Source: Flavobacteriales bacterium UBA2619 (GTDB lineage: Bacteria; Bacteroidota; Bacteroidia; Flavobacteriales_D; Sanyastnellaceae). From it: a stretch of DNA of 54,568 nt. Below the pieces are notes generated by a model. The model had not been told where the DNA came from. It saw only the letters and a list, made by a program, of their open reading frames with translations, and ran no database searches. Both the position numbers and the translations under genes were made by a program. Shown one piece after another: positions 1 to 8,753 of this stretch. Position 1 is the stretch's first letter; every line of letters begins with the position of its first letter. Where the stretch lies: contig DDJR01000029.1 in the NCBI GenBank assembly GCA_002339135.1, positions 1-54,568 of the forward strand, given 5' to 3'.

Positions 1-2239
1 CAGAGTAGACACGGATTGAACCTATAGCTCCTTTTCGAGAAGCTTTGTATGGAATGTCTTGGCCGGTGCCAGATGCAGAATCATAAGGATCGTACATGTT
101 GTATCCATAAGCAAGTGCCATAAAGTAGTAAGTGCGGTGATTTACAAGCTTGTTATCGCCTTGTGCAAAAACATCTGTAGTCACTCTAAAGCTGTGAGCA
201 ACACCTTCGTTTTCTCCGTTTGCCATGAGAACAGGAACAGGTACAGGGATAATTTCATCCTCTTCGTAGTTGAAGATAACATCAACTTCATCAGCAACAT
301 CACATTGGTAGATTAACCGAGCCATTTCAACATTTTCAAGATCAGCAGCAGAGACAGTGTTGTCTGAAAGTTGGTAGATTTGGTATCCTTGAAATGTATA
401 CGATCGTGAAAGACTGTCGTACTCTTCGCCTTCGATATTTAATTTAGGAATACCTGGATCGAATTGTACATACTCTTCGTGGAAGTTGTTTGAAAGTGAG
501 TTTTCATTGGCAAGGTAAATAATCACCTCATTTTCGAGTTCCTGAATCACAACATCAGGGGCATCGGGTCCACTTACAATTTCAAAGCAGTTGTCAAACA
601 AAGCCTGTGCTTTGTCATCAGCTTGTCTCAATAAGCTCACACTTTGTAATGGGTCTCCATTTGTTCCTCTAGCCCAAACGACGCCCATTGTAATGTTGTT
701 GTAATCTCCAGGCTCCAATGTGAATGGACCAGCGGATTGAATAAATCTACGGTCAGCAGGAGGGTTGCCTTCACCGACTTCAGACCAGTCTTCAATGTCA
801 ACACCTTGTGTACCCCAATTATACGGGTCAGTATCTCCCGGGAACATATAGTGAGCTATAATTTCAGATTGTTCTGTTCCATCACCACCTGGTGACATTG
901 TTTGGCCATTCAGCCAAATACCATTCATGTAGTTGTAGTAATGAAGAGGCGTTGAAGGTTCTCCATTTAAATTACTTCCGCTGTTGTTGTAATATACAAA
1001 ACGGCGCATTCCGAATCGTTCATTATCAATCACGCCATCTCCGTAGCCGATACCAATCCCCTCATATGGGATTCCCAATGAATCAACGGCGTCAGAGAAA
1101 TTAGTTGTCAGTGGGTTGTCAATTTCATCAGCATCCTGATAGGGACCCTCAAAGAAATCGATTCCAACAGCAGGAGGGTTTTCAAGGTAACCAGAAGAGC
1201 TAGATGATGTTTCATCGTACGCGTCACCATTGTATGCGTATCCAAGACCCCGTTGAACATCACATCCCACGTAATCGTCAGTAGCAGTTCCCACATCAGC
1301 ATCAACCCAAACCCCAAAGTATGTATCACCCAATGTCTGAGTTCCTTGGTTAATAAGAACATAATTGTGGAATGTCATGTTATTCACCTCATCATTCGTT
1401 GAAAACTGGAATGCTTGAGAGCGGATTTCCATACCGATAGGCTCACCTTGAGACTCAGAGTGAACGTTTCCTTTGTCATTAAAAATCCAGTAGAAGTTTC
1501 GGTCTCCATAAAGAGGTACGATGTCTTCTCTTGTACGTCTTCCACAATCGATCTCAGAGATAAAGTCATACCATGGATAATCTCCTTGAGAAGGGTCATA
1601 AAATCCATTTCCATCATAATCTTTAAAAGGAGCAAGGTAGAAATCTTGATTAAGAGCTGTGTTTCCGTGAGCTGGATAATCGAAGAAATACGAAGGGATT
1701 GCGTATCCATCTGGGAATTCTTCATCCACAGTTTCAGAAGCTAGTGCATCAAAGTAAGATCTATGAAGTTGTGCGTCCGATCTCGTTGACACGAAGAAGT
1801 TGTCATATTGTTGGCATGTCGAAGCATCAATTTCTGCAGATCCATCTATCGTTAGAGGACCAGTCCAGAAATCATTACCTCTCCCTCGGAACGTAAGAGC
1901 AGCTAGTTTTAACTGTTGGTCAGGTGAGATTCCACCCATCCAAAGTGCCCCAGCATACAAAGAACTTACACCTCCACCTTTTGGAACTTCGTACGAAGCT
2001 GAAGAGGTTGCACGGTCTTGCCAAAGTGACCCACCTGTTTCAATAAGTGCTCTAACGTTATTCCACTCAATATTTCTGAGAGCAGTAGCAGGTGCACAAG
2101 CAGCTGATCGCAATTGTGGTTGAACGTTTGCACCGTTTGTGTTGTCAGTAGCACCTGGTGTACCATTTCCTACATACTTGTATGCGAACAATGGTTGTGC
2201 TATTAATGCAACAGCGAATATGGAAAGGATACGTTTCAT
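1..2239 (-). CDS. Large exported protein of a TonB-receptor-linked Bacteroidota family, 3' end missing
   Basis: An open frame runs from an ATG at 2239 to the left edge without a stop, giving 746 visible residues. The N-terminus has a clear signal peptide (basic MKR, hydrophobic core, cleavage near LFA-YK). The mature part begins with a region rich in Gly, Trp and aromatic residues (for example GGSLWQDRA and GALWMGGISPDQQ), then a long Asp/Tyr-rich extracellular-type sequence. I recognise this as a widespread family of large secreted Bacteroidota proteins, usually with a type IX sorting domain at the C-terminus; that end lies outside the window, so sorting is inference. The start is 20 bases after the TonB receptor stop, so the two are probably co-transcribed. 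The molecular role is unknown; it could be a surface partner of the receptor. Confidence 0.8.
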   Translation of the reverse strand, partial: MKRILSIFAVALIAQPLFAYKYVGNGTPGATDNTNGANVQPQLRSAACAPATALRNIEWNNVRALIETGGSLWQDRATSSASYEVPKGGGVSSLYAGALWMGGISPDQQLKLAALTFRGRGNDFWTGPLTIDGSAEIDASTCQQYDNFFVSTRSDAQLHRSYFDALASETVDEEFPDGYAIPSYFFDYPAHGNTALNQDFYLAPFKDYDGNGFYDPSQGDYPWYDFISEIDCGRRTREDIVPLYGDRNFYWIFNDKGNVHSESQGEPIGMEIRSQAFQFSTNDEVNNMTFHNYVLINQGTQTLGDTYFGVWVDADVGTATDDYVGCDVQRGLGYAYNGDAYDETSSSSSGYLENPPAVGIDFFEGPYQDADEIDNPLTTNFSDAVDSLGIPYEGIGIGYGDGVIDNERFGMRRFVYYNNSGSNLNGEPSTPLHYYNYMNGIWLNGQTMSPGGDGTEQSEIIAHYMFPGDTDPYNWGTQGVDIEDWSEVGEGNPPADRRFIQSAGPFTLEPGDYNNITMGVVWARGTNGDPLQSVSLLRQADDKAQALFDNCFEIVSGPDAPDVVIQELENEVIIYLANENSLSNNFHEEYVQFDPGIPKLNIEGEEYDSLSRSYTFQGYQIYQLSDNTVSAADLENVEMARLIYQCDVADEVDVIFNYEEDEIIPVPVPVLMANGENEGVAHSFRVTTDVFAQGDNKLVNHRTYYFMALAYGYNMYDPYDSASGTGQDIPYKASRKGAIGSIRVYS

Positions 2240-2259
2240 AATTTTCTTACTATGCAACA

Positions 2260-5200
2260 TTAAAAGTCAAATTTAACACCTAAACGAAGCGTACGTGGAA
2301 CACCTAAATTAAAAGGGTTATTTGTATACATCTGGTAATAGTTTCTAAAAGAGTCAGGATTCGTTTGGCTCTCAATTAAAGGCTGGTATTGAGCTGCGGC
2401 GAGATATCCATCATCATTGCTTACACCTGTAAATCTGTAAACAGAATTGATATTCTGCGAATTCAAGACATTTCCAATCCACAAATAAACATTGAGATTA
2501 ACAGATTTAGAATTTTCGCCTTCTCCTCCAAACTTAAGGGTGATGTTTTTGTCAAGGTTCATGTCCATGTTGAATTGCCATGGGAGACGAGATCCGTTAA
2601 TAGACCCTTCAGTTGATGGGCTTATTTCACCTGTAATTGGTGTAGCAATCGTAGATGCTGTATAGGGTGTTCCAGAACCAAGATTTGCAATGATATTGAA
2701 TCCCATTTCAGAGAACAATTGCCTTTCTTTTCCTCCAAAATTAGCCACTGGACCATCATAGCTTTCACCTGTGCCGTATCTGTAGTCAACGTTTACCACA
2801 ATTCTATGACGTTGGTCATACGTCAGAGGACTGATAGATCTGAGATTTGGAAGTCCAGCATTAATCAGGGCAAGTGCAGTCTCTGTTGAAGAACCAGTAC
2901 CGTCAGCAAACTGCAATGTGTAGTTTGCATTTAGTCTCACGTTACCTGTACGACGCATGTCATATCCCATTGTGAAACCTTTTACAGTACCGAAGTCGAG
3001 GTTGCCAAAGGCTCTATATGGACGAGGGTAAGCTCCAGTGAAGTTCCTGACTTGAATCATGTCACGCATCTCCTTATAGTAAGCAGATATTTTAAGACTG
3101 GATGTCTTTGAGAGAACCTGTTGGAATCCCAACTCGTAGTCAATGGTTTTCTCAGGCTTTAAATCTGGGTTTGAAATTAATGCGTTTCGGCTTTCAATGA
3201 ACAGATAATCAATAGGAGAAAAACGGTTGTTCGAAGTAGGACGCTGCGTTAGCACATCGTAGTGAGCAAAGAAAACAGCCTCATCAGAGATGTTAAATGA
3301 GAATGAGATACGAGGCATAATGTTTACAGCGGGATCGAAATCTTTAAATGCGCTTTCGTTGAGTTCTGCATCAGGTCCTTCTACCAACCAAGGAGCAGGA
3401 TATGGCTCATTTACGGCTAGAATGTCAGGGTCAGTGATTTCAGTTCCTACGGAATTGTACCAAGTGTCACCATCGCGGTAACCAACAATCGCATTGGGAT
3501 TGTCTAAATCATCAACGTAGACGATGTAATCCTCACCAATGTTTGATGGGATCATGACTTCACCATCAATCTCACTGGCAATTAATCCACTTGTGACATC
3601 ACCTAAAGTATAAGCATCTGCGATTACATACGGATCTTTTAATACTTTTTGATTGGCGTCAAATCTGTCAATACGTACACCTAGATTAAAAATAATGTCA
3701 TCGAATGTGAACTTGTCCATAATGTATCCAGAGATATAGATTGGCTCAAAGGCTCCGATGGGTCTTGTGTTGAATCCTTCGTCATTGGTTTCATTAAAGA
3801 AGTTCTCAATTGTCGGGCGTCCTGTAATTTTATTTCCGTACGGGTCATACCCAGAATAATTTACGAGGTTGCTTCCTTGATTCAGTAGGTCGTCAGCTCC
3901 AAACATATCTAGAGTGAAAAAATCAGGATCCAATCCATCGATGTTGATGAGGTCGTTGCCAAATGCGTCCAGTCCCATCTCACGTCTTAGGTTTCTGTCG
4001 AAGAGGAATTGATTGTCTCCGATTAGTCTACCGTAAGTTACGTAGTATTCAGTTCCAACATTCGTGATGGTCGAATCATTAAAGTTCAACTCTTTAATAT
4101 GGGAATTAGTCAGTAACCTTCCGAGCTGCCAGAGTCCTGTTGGTGATAGAGAGAAAAATGCGTCTTTACGCTGCTCATACTCAAATCCCATCTGCAATGC
4201 GTGGTCACCGATGTCAGCAGAACCAGCTGCACTTACACGGAATTGTGTGTTGTTGGAGGTATAGTAAGAATCGCTTTGAGTTCCGATATAGCTGTACAAG
4301 CCATAGGTTGATGTTGGATTTTGACCATTGAGCAAAGCGTTTCCGTTTTGCACTTCTAAAAGACTCTCGTAAGGACCATCTTGTTGTTGGCTGTATGGAG
4401 TTTGGTCAAACAGAGAGAAATACTGATTGTTAATCGCAGAAAGTTCAGGGTTGTATTCCGAAGCTTCAAATGTTACGAGAGTGTCTTCCCACCCGTTGTG
4501 AACAAACCTTCCAGTTATAGGGTTGTAATCATAAGAATTTCTGTTGTAAACATCAAACTTACCCACATGACCGTACTTAAAGAAGTCGTCACGGTGATTC
4601 GCGTCCTGCGAATTGTAGTAGCTCTGACTGTAGTCCACCATGATCTGGTAGAATACGTTTTTAAGGTTGCTTGCATTTTCGCCTTGTTCGTTGATGAATC
4701 TTTGACTGAATTTAGCGTATGCTCTCCAGTCATAGCTAGTGCTTAAGTCATTGTTGTCCCAGTTCATGAGTGAACGTGCATAATTGAAGTTGTTGTTTCG
4801 ACCTCCTGATGCTGTTCCACCCAATGTTAATGTGGTTGTTTCATTGGTGTTAATGTCAAATTTAGTTACAATATTGGCGCTCTTGGTGCCAACATTCATT
4901 CGTGTTGCAACTTTCGTGAAATCATCCTCTGTCAGAAAATCAGCGTTGTAAAGAGCACCATTTACCTGCCCAGATGCACTGATGTTCTGTCTGAGGGGAT
5001 TTGCAATAAGTTCATCTCGAGCTGCATCAGTTATTCTGTAAACGCCGCCAAAAGTTGGGCGAGGATCTTTTTGGGTTGTGATGTTACCAGCTATAAATAC
5101 ACCCAGTAATGGGTCAGTCTTTTCACCATTCTCATCCTTTCTGAAAAGAACAGGCCCAGATGCTACTCCCTCAGCCAAGTTGTATCCAAACTTATCAAGA

Positions 5201-5949
5201 CCAATGGCTGTTTCTCCGACTGGAATACCAGACGAAATCACTTCTCCACCACCGAACCAATTCCGACTAGATGAACGAAGTGAAATGTTAATCACACCTC
5301 CGGTTGCGTCTCCTATGTTTGCAGGTACACCACCTGTAACGACCTGTACTTCTTCAATAGCAGACTTTGGAAGAGCCGATGACCCTCGAATTTTAATTCC
5401 ATCAATGTAAATCCATGTAGAAGAGCTTCTCGCTCCACGGATGGATATTCCTCCTCCAGTTCCTGCAGTACTTGCCCCTGCAACTGTTGTCGCGATTGAA
5501 GTTGCCGAACGACCTGGCAGTTTGTCAATATCTTCTCTGCTTACCGTTCCACCTGAAGCTCCACCATCTTTGTCAATAAGGGGCACAGCGTATTCAACAA
5601 CCTCCGCTTCTTGCACCATCACTCCAGCTGAAATTTCAGCGTTCACAAAATGAATTTTGTTTGCGTTAATTTTTACTCCTGTAATTTTTTTAGGTTGGTA
5701 TCCCACAAAACTTAGCAGCACCTCATAGGTACCTGGAGAAATAGGTTTGATGGTATACTCACCATCAAAATCTGTATTTGTACCTGAAACCTGATTTCCA
5801 TTGAGGAAAAGCACAACGCTTGCAAAGGGAAGAGGCTCCCCAGAGTCAAAATCAGTGACTTTTCCTTTCAATGTGCCAGAGCCTACTTGGGCAAGGCCAG
5901 TGCTGGCAAAAAGCAAAATGGCGAAAATAAATGTGGTAAACCGAATCAT
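2260..5949 (-). CDS. TonB-dependent outer-membrane receptor (carboxypeptidase-regulatory N-terminus)
   Basis: A 1229-residue outer-membrane receptor for energy-dependent uptake. It has a signal peptide (residues 1-20, cleaved near GLA-Q), a carboxypeptidase-D-regulatory-like beta-sandwich at about 25-105 (GTLKGKVTD ... DGEYTIKPISPGTYEV), a plug domain at about 130-235 (DIDKLPGRSATS, GISIRGARSS, the IEEVQVVTGGVPANIGDATGGVINI stretch in the usual order) and a long beta-barrel ending in a terminal Phe (GVKFDF), as needed for barrel assembly. The architecture is SusC-like, but no SusD-type lipoprotein follows; the next gene is a large exported protein. The substrate cannot be read from the sequence. 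The 207-base upstream region is the longest gap in this half of the window and presumably carries the promoter. Confidence 0.92.
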   Translation of the reverse strand: MIRFTTFIFAILLFASTGLAQVGSGTLKGKVTDFDSGEPLPFASVVLFLNGNQVSGTNTDFDGEYTIKPISPGTYEVLLSFVGYQPKKITGVKINANKIHFVNAEISAGVMVQEAEVVEYAVPLIDKDGGASGGTVSREDIDKLPGRSATSIATTVAGASTAGTGGGISIRGARSSSTWIYIDGIKIRGSSALPKSAIEEVQVVTGGVPANIGDATGGVINISLRSSSRNWFGGGEVISSGIPVGETAIGLDKFGYNLAEGVASGPVLFRKDENGEKTDPLLGVFIAGNITTQKDPRPTFGGVYRITDAARDELIANPLRQNISASGQVNGALYNADFLTEDDFTKVATRMNVGTKSANIVTKFDINTNETTTLTLGGTASGGRNNNFNYARSLMNWDNNDLSTSYDWRAYAKFSQRFINEQGENASNLKNVFYQIMVDYSQSYYNSQDANHRDDFFKYGHVGKFDVYNRNSYDYNPITGRFVHNGWEDTLVTFEASEYNPELSAINNQYFSLFDQTPYSQQQDGPYESLLEVQNGNALLNGQNPTSTYGLYSYIGTQSDSYYTSNNTQFRVSAAGSADIGDHALQMGFEYEQRKDAFFSLSPTGLWQLGRLLTNSHIKELNFNDSTITNVGTEYYVTYGRLIGDNQFLFDRNLRREMGLDAFGNDLINIDGLDPDFFTLDMFGADDLLNQGSNLVNYSGYDPYGNKITGRPTIENFFNETNDEGFNTRPIGAFEPIYISGYIMDKFTFDDIIFNLGVRIDRFDANQKVLKDPYVIADAYTLGDVTSGLIASEIDGEVMIPSNIGEDYIVYVDDLDNPNAIVGYRDGDTWYNSVGTEITDPDILAVNEPYPAPWLVEGPDAELNESAFKDFDPAVNIMPRISFSFNISDEAVFFAHYDVLTQRPTSNNRFSPIDYLFIESRNALISNPDLKPEKTIDYELGFQQVLSKTSSLKISAYYKEMRDMIQVRNFTGAYPRPYRAFGNLDFGTVKGFTMGYDMRRTGNVRLNANYTLQFADGTGSSTETALALINAGLPNLRSISPLTYDQRHRIVVNVDYRYGTGESYDGPVANFGGKERQLFSEMGFNIIANLGSGTPYTASTIATPITGEISPSTEGSINGSRLPWQFNMDMNLDKNITLKFGGEGENSKSVNLNVYLWIGNVLNSQNINSVYRFTGVSNDDGYLAAAQYQPLIESQTNPDSFRNYYQMYTNNPFNLGVPRTLRLGVKFDF

Positions 5950-6156
5950 TTGAATGTGTATTAGAGGCAGTTCAATAGAAGGCGTAAATATAAGGTTTTA
6001 TCTATGGATGTGAAAAATTGTGAAAAGGACTATTTAACTGCTTTGTTTACAGTGTTGTTAGACCTAAGGTGATATCCGGTTTTAATGCTTAAATCATCCA
6101 ATATGATACTTGTAAGCTTGTTTTTCAGATTTTATTTTTAAGGATGAAGTATTCGA
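5950..6156. other. Gene-free region between deoB and the TonB receptor
   Basis: This 207-base AT-rich stretch lies after the deoB stop and before the receptor start, both on the minus strand. It should hold the end of the deo transcript and the receptor promoter. I found no exact TAnnTTTG -7 box, no GC-rich hairpin with a T-run, no tRNA and no plausible small reading frame. Confidence 0.5.
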
Positions 6157-7404
6157 CTAAAGCTTAAAAATGTCCCCTTCATCAAGAGGGGATACACCGA
6201 GATGATGTGCGATTGTTGCACCCATGTCAGCGAATGTTGACGAGAACCCCAGGCTTTTTATCGAAACCTGGTGAGAGTAGAAAAGAACAGGTACGTGTTC
6301 ACGTGTGTGATCAGTACCCTGCCATGTTGGATCGCATCCGTGGTCAGCAGTAATCAGGAGTAGATCTTTGTCGCCTATGAGTTGGATAATCTCCGGTAGT
6401 CTTTTGTCGAACTCTTCGATGGCATTTGCATATCCAGAAATATCCCTGCGATGTCCAAATTTGCTGTCAAAATCCACTAAGTTTGCGAAAATCAAACCTT
6501 CAGACACATCTTTCATTTGGCACAACAGTTGGTTTACGATTCCATCATTGTCAGGCGCTTTAACGCTTTTTGAAACCCCTTTTCCAGCGAAGATGTCGCT
6601 GATTTTTCCAACTGTAATCACTGGAAGTCCAGCGTCTGAAACGTGGTCGAGCAATGTGCTCTTATGGGGAGGCGTTGTTAAGTCACGGCGGTTGTCAGTG
6701 CGCCTAAAGTTGGCGCTGGAATCACCCAGAAATGGACGTGCTATTACTCTCCCAATATTTAAGGAGTCCACACTTTTACGTGCAATTTCACACAGTTTGT
6801 ATAGGTTATCTAAACCAAACGTCTCTTCATGTGCCGCAATTTGAAAAACTGAATCAGCAGAAGTGTAGAATATCGGTTTTCCTGTCTTCATATGCTCTTC
6901 ACCATATTCTTCTAGAACTTTTGTTCCTGAGGCATGACAATTTGCAAGGCTACCAGAGAGATCTGCCTTGAGCAAGATCTCCTCTATTGTGGTTTTCGGA
7001 AAACAGTTTTTTGTGTTCGGAAAAACTCCCCAATCGAACAGAACAGGTAGTCCACAGATTTCCCAATGGCCAGAAGGTGTATCCTTTCCAGATGAAACTT
7101 CTTGTGCATATCCATATGCTCCAATGATCGAATTTGGTTTCCCGGAGTATGGGATTTCTTTACCTCTGCTTTCTTTTGCGGCTTCTGCAAGCCCCAGACT
7201 TGCTAAATTTGGGATGTGTAAAGCTCCAGATTGGCTGCGTTTTTTGTGATTTGCCTGGCCTTTGTTGCAAAACTCCGCGATGTGGCCCAGCGTGTCTGCT
7301 CCATCATCACCATATTTGAAGGCATCTTTGCTAGAACCTATACCTAGAGAGTCTAGTACAACGATGATTGCTCGGTTTTTTTGATTGGGGTTTTTCACAG
7401 TCAT
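6157..7404 (-). CDS. deoB: Phosphopentomutase
   Basis: Interconverts (deoxy)ribose-1-phosphate and (deoxy)ribose-5-phosphate, feeding the sugar freed by nucleoside phosphorylases into DeoC. The 415-residue protein has the alkaline-phosphatase-superfamily metal sites in order: VLDSLGIG near residues 17-24 with the first metal Asp, DTPSGHWEICG around 110-120 with the catalytic Thr region, and the C-terminal ITADHGCDPTWQGTDHTREHVP with the metal-binding Asp and His residues. Its length fits the bacterial DeoB family (about 390-410). It is the last gene of the nucleoside catabolic run, 11 bases after deoA. The ATG is followed by a short basic lead before the conserved core, so the start is reasonable. 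Confidence 0.96.
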   Translation of the reverse strand: MTVKNPNQKNRAIIVVLDSLGIGSSKDAFKYGDDGADTLGHIAEFCNKGQANHKKRSQSGALHIPNLASLGLAEAAKESRGKEIPYSGKPNSIIGAYGYAQEVSSGKDTPSGHWEICGLPVLFDWGVFPNTKNCFPKTTIEEILLKADLSGSLANCHASGTKVLEEYGEEHMKTGKPIFYTSADSVFQIAAHEETFGLDNLYKLCEIARKSVDSLNIGRVIARPFLGDSSANFRRTDNRRDLTTPPHKSTLLDHVSDAGLPVITVGKISDIFAGKGVSKSVKAPDNDGIVNQLLCQMKDVSEGLIFANLVDFDSKFGHRRDISGYANAIEEFDKRLPEIIQLIGDKDLLLITADHGCDPTWQGTDHTREHVPVLFYSHQVSIKSLGFSSTFADMGATIAHHLGVSPLDEGDIFKL

Positions 7405-7415
7405 AAAATATCGAA

Positions 7416-8750
7416 TTACACGCTAAGAATGTCATAAGTTAAGGGGGACTCGGGAGCTACTTCACCAATTACTACAGATTGCGTCAACTTTTTGTGAAGC
7501 ATATCATATTCTGAATTGCTTCTTATGTGCGCCATGGCTAGTGTATCTCCTTTTGACACCGAATCACCAACTTGAACAAATTCAGTGAGGCCCACTGCAT
7601 GGTCTATGGGGTCAGTTGATTTAACACGTCCAGCTTTAATCGCCACCATACTCAGTCCTATTTCTCGTACATCCATAGAGCAAATCACACCCGAGCATTT
7701 AGCGACAATTGGTTTTTTCATTGTTGTTGCTGGAAGATATTTGTAGGGCGATGTTATTAGATCATTGGGCCCACCCAGAGCACTCACCATTTTTTCAAAA
7801 ATTTCCGCCGCAGAACCGTTCGCAAGAGCTTCTTTTGCTTTTACAAATCCAGATTCAATATCAGAAGTAATCCCACTTATTTCAAGCATGTGGGCAGCCA
7901 AATCAAGGGTGATTTTTAACAGTCGAGTGTCAGCCTGCGATGGATTTTTCAGGAACTCAATGCATTCATGTATTTCCACGGCATTGCCCACGGTGGTTCC
8001 AAGCACCTGATTCATATCTGTGATGAGGCACCGTGTGGGTACTCCCGCATTTGAAGCGACTGTTGCAATGCTTTTTGCAACATCTTGTGCCATTTCATAC
8101 GAGGAGCAAAAAGCACCATTTCCAGTTTTTACATCCATGACCAAAGCATCCAGTCCTGAGGCCAATTTCTTCGACAAGATTGACGAGGTAATCATACCTA
8201 CAGATTCTACAGTTGCTGTAACATCTCTGATGGAGTACAACCGTTGATCGGCAGGAGCAAACCTTTCAGTTTGGCCTATAATCGCACAACCTACTTCTTT
8301 AACAGTGTTTCGAAACAGGTCGTACTCAGGCATCGCATTGTATCCAGCGATGCTCTCGAGTTTATCCAACGTCCCACCAGTGTGTCCCAAACCTCTGCCA
8401 GAGATCATGGGGACATATCCACCGCAAGCGGCTACTATTGGTGCAAGCATTAAGCTCACTTTGTCGCCTACTCCTCCCGTTGAGTGCTTGTCTACGACTG
8501 GCCCTTTTAAATCAAGGTCATGCCAAGAAAGAACATCACCGGAGTTCATCATGTTTAGAGTTAAGCTTACTCTTTCATCCATGTTGAGACCGTTTAAATA
8601 GACCGCCATCGCAAATGCGGCAAGCTGAGAATCGCTAAAACTCATGTCGGTCATTCCTTGAACCACAAATGCTATTTCAGAATTTGTAAGCGTTTTTCCA
8701 TCGCGTTTTTTGCGAATTAATTCCTGAGGTAGATATTTTAATAATGCCAT
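7416..8750 (-). CDS. deoA: Thymidine phosphorylase / pyrimidine-nucleoside phosphorylase
   Basis: Cleaves thymidine and deoxyuridine (possibly also uridine) with phosphate to give the free base and (deoxy)ribose-1-phosphate. The N-terminal helical domain carries LPQELIRKKRDGKTLT and the next block holds the phosphate-binding signature DKHSTGGVGDKVSL at about residues 86-99, followed by the G-R-G-L-G-H-T-G-G-T-L-D-K-L signature. The C-terminal domain is the usual alpha/beta PYNP type. Length (444 residues) is normal. A TTG three bases upstream at 8753 keeps the same frame, but the ATG at 8750 is preferred. The aldehyde dehydrogenase stop lies at 8754-8756, so the genes are nearly contiguous. 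Confidence 0.96.
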   Translation of the reverse strand: MALLKYLPQELIRKKRDGKTLTNSEIAFVVQGMTDMSFSDSQLAAFAMAVYLNGLNMDERVSLTLNMMNSGDVLSWHDLDLKGPVVDKHSTGGVGDKVSLMLAPIVAACGGYVPMISGRGLGHTGGTLDKLESIAGYNAMPEYDLFRNTVKEVGCAIIGQTERFAPADQRLYSIRDVTATVESVGMITSSILSKKLASGLDALVMDVKTGNGAFCSSYEMAQDVAKSIATVASNAGVPTRCLITDMNQVLGTTVGNAVEIHECIEFLKNPSQADTRLLKITLDLAAHMLEISGITSDIESGFVKAKEALANGSAAEIFEKMVSALGGPNDLITSPYKYLPATTMKKPIVAKCSGVICSMDVREIGLSMVAIKAGRVKSTDPIDHAVGLTEFVQVGDSVSKGDTLAMAHIRSNSEYDMLHKKLTQSVVIGEVAPESPLTYDILSV

Positions 8751-8753
8751 CAA

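Noticed and set aside
4381..4746. Plus-strand reading frame of 121 codons
   Set aside because: It is antisense to the TonB receptor gene, with low-complexity Val-rich content and no recognisable domain; the receptor frame is clearly the real one.
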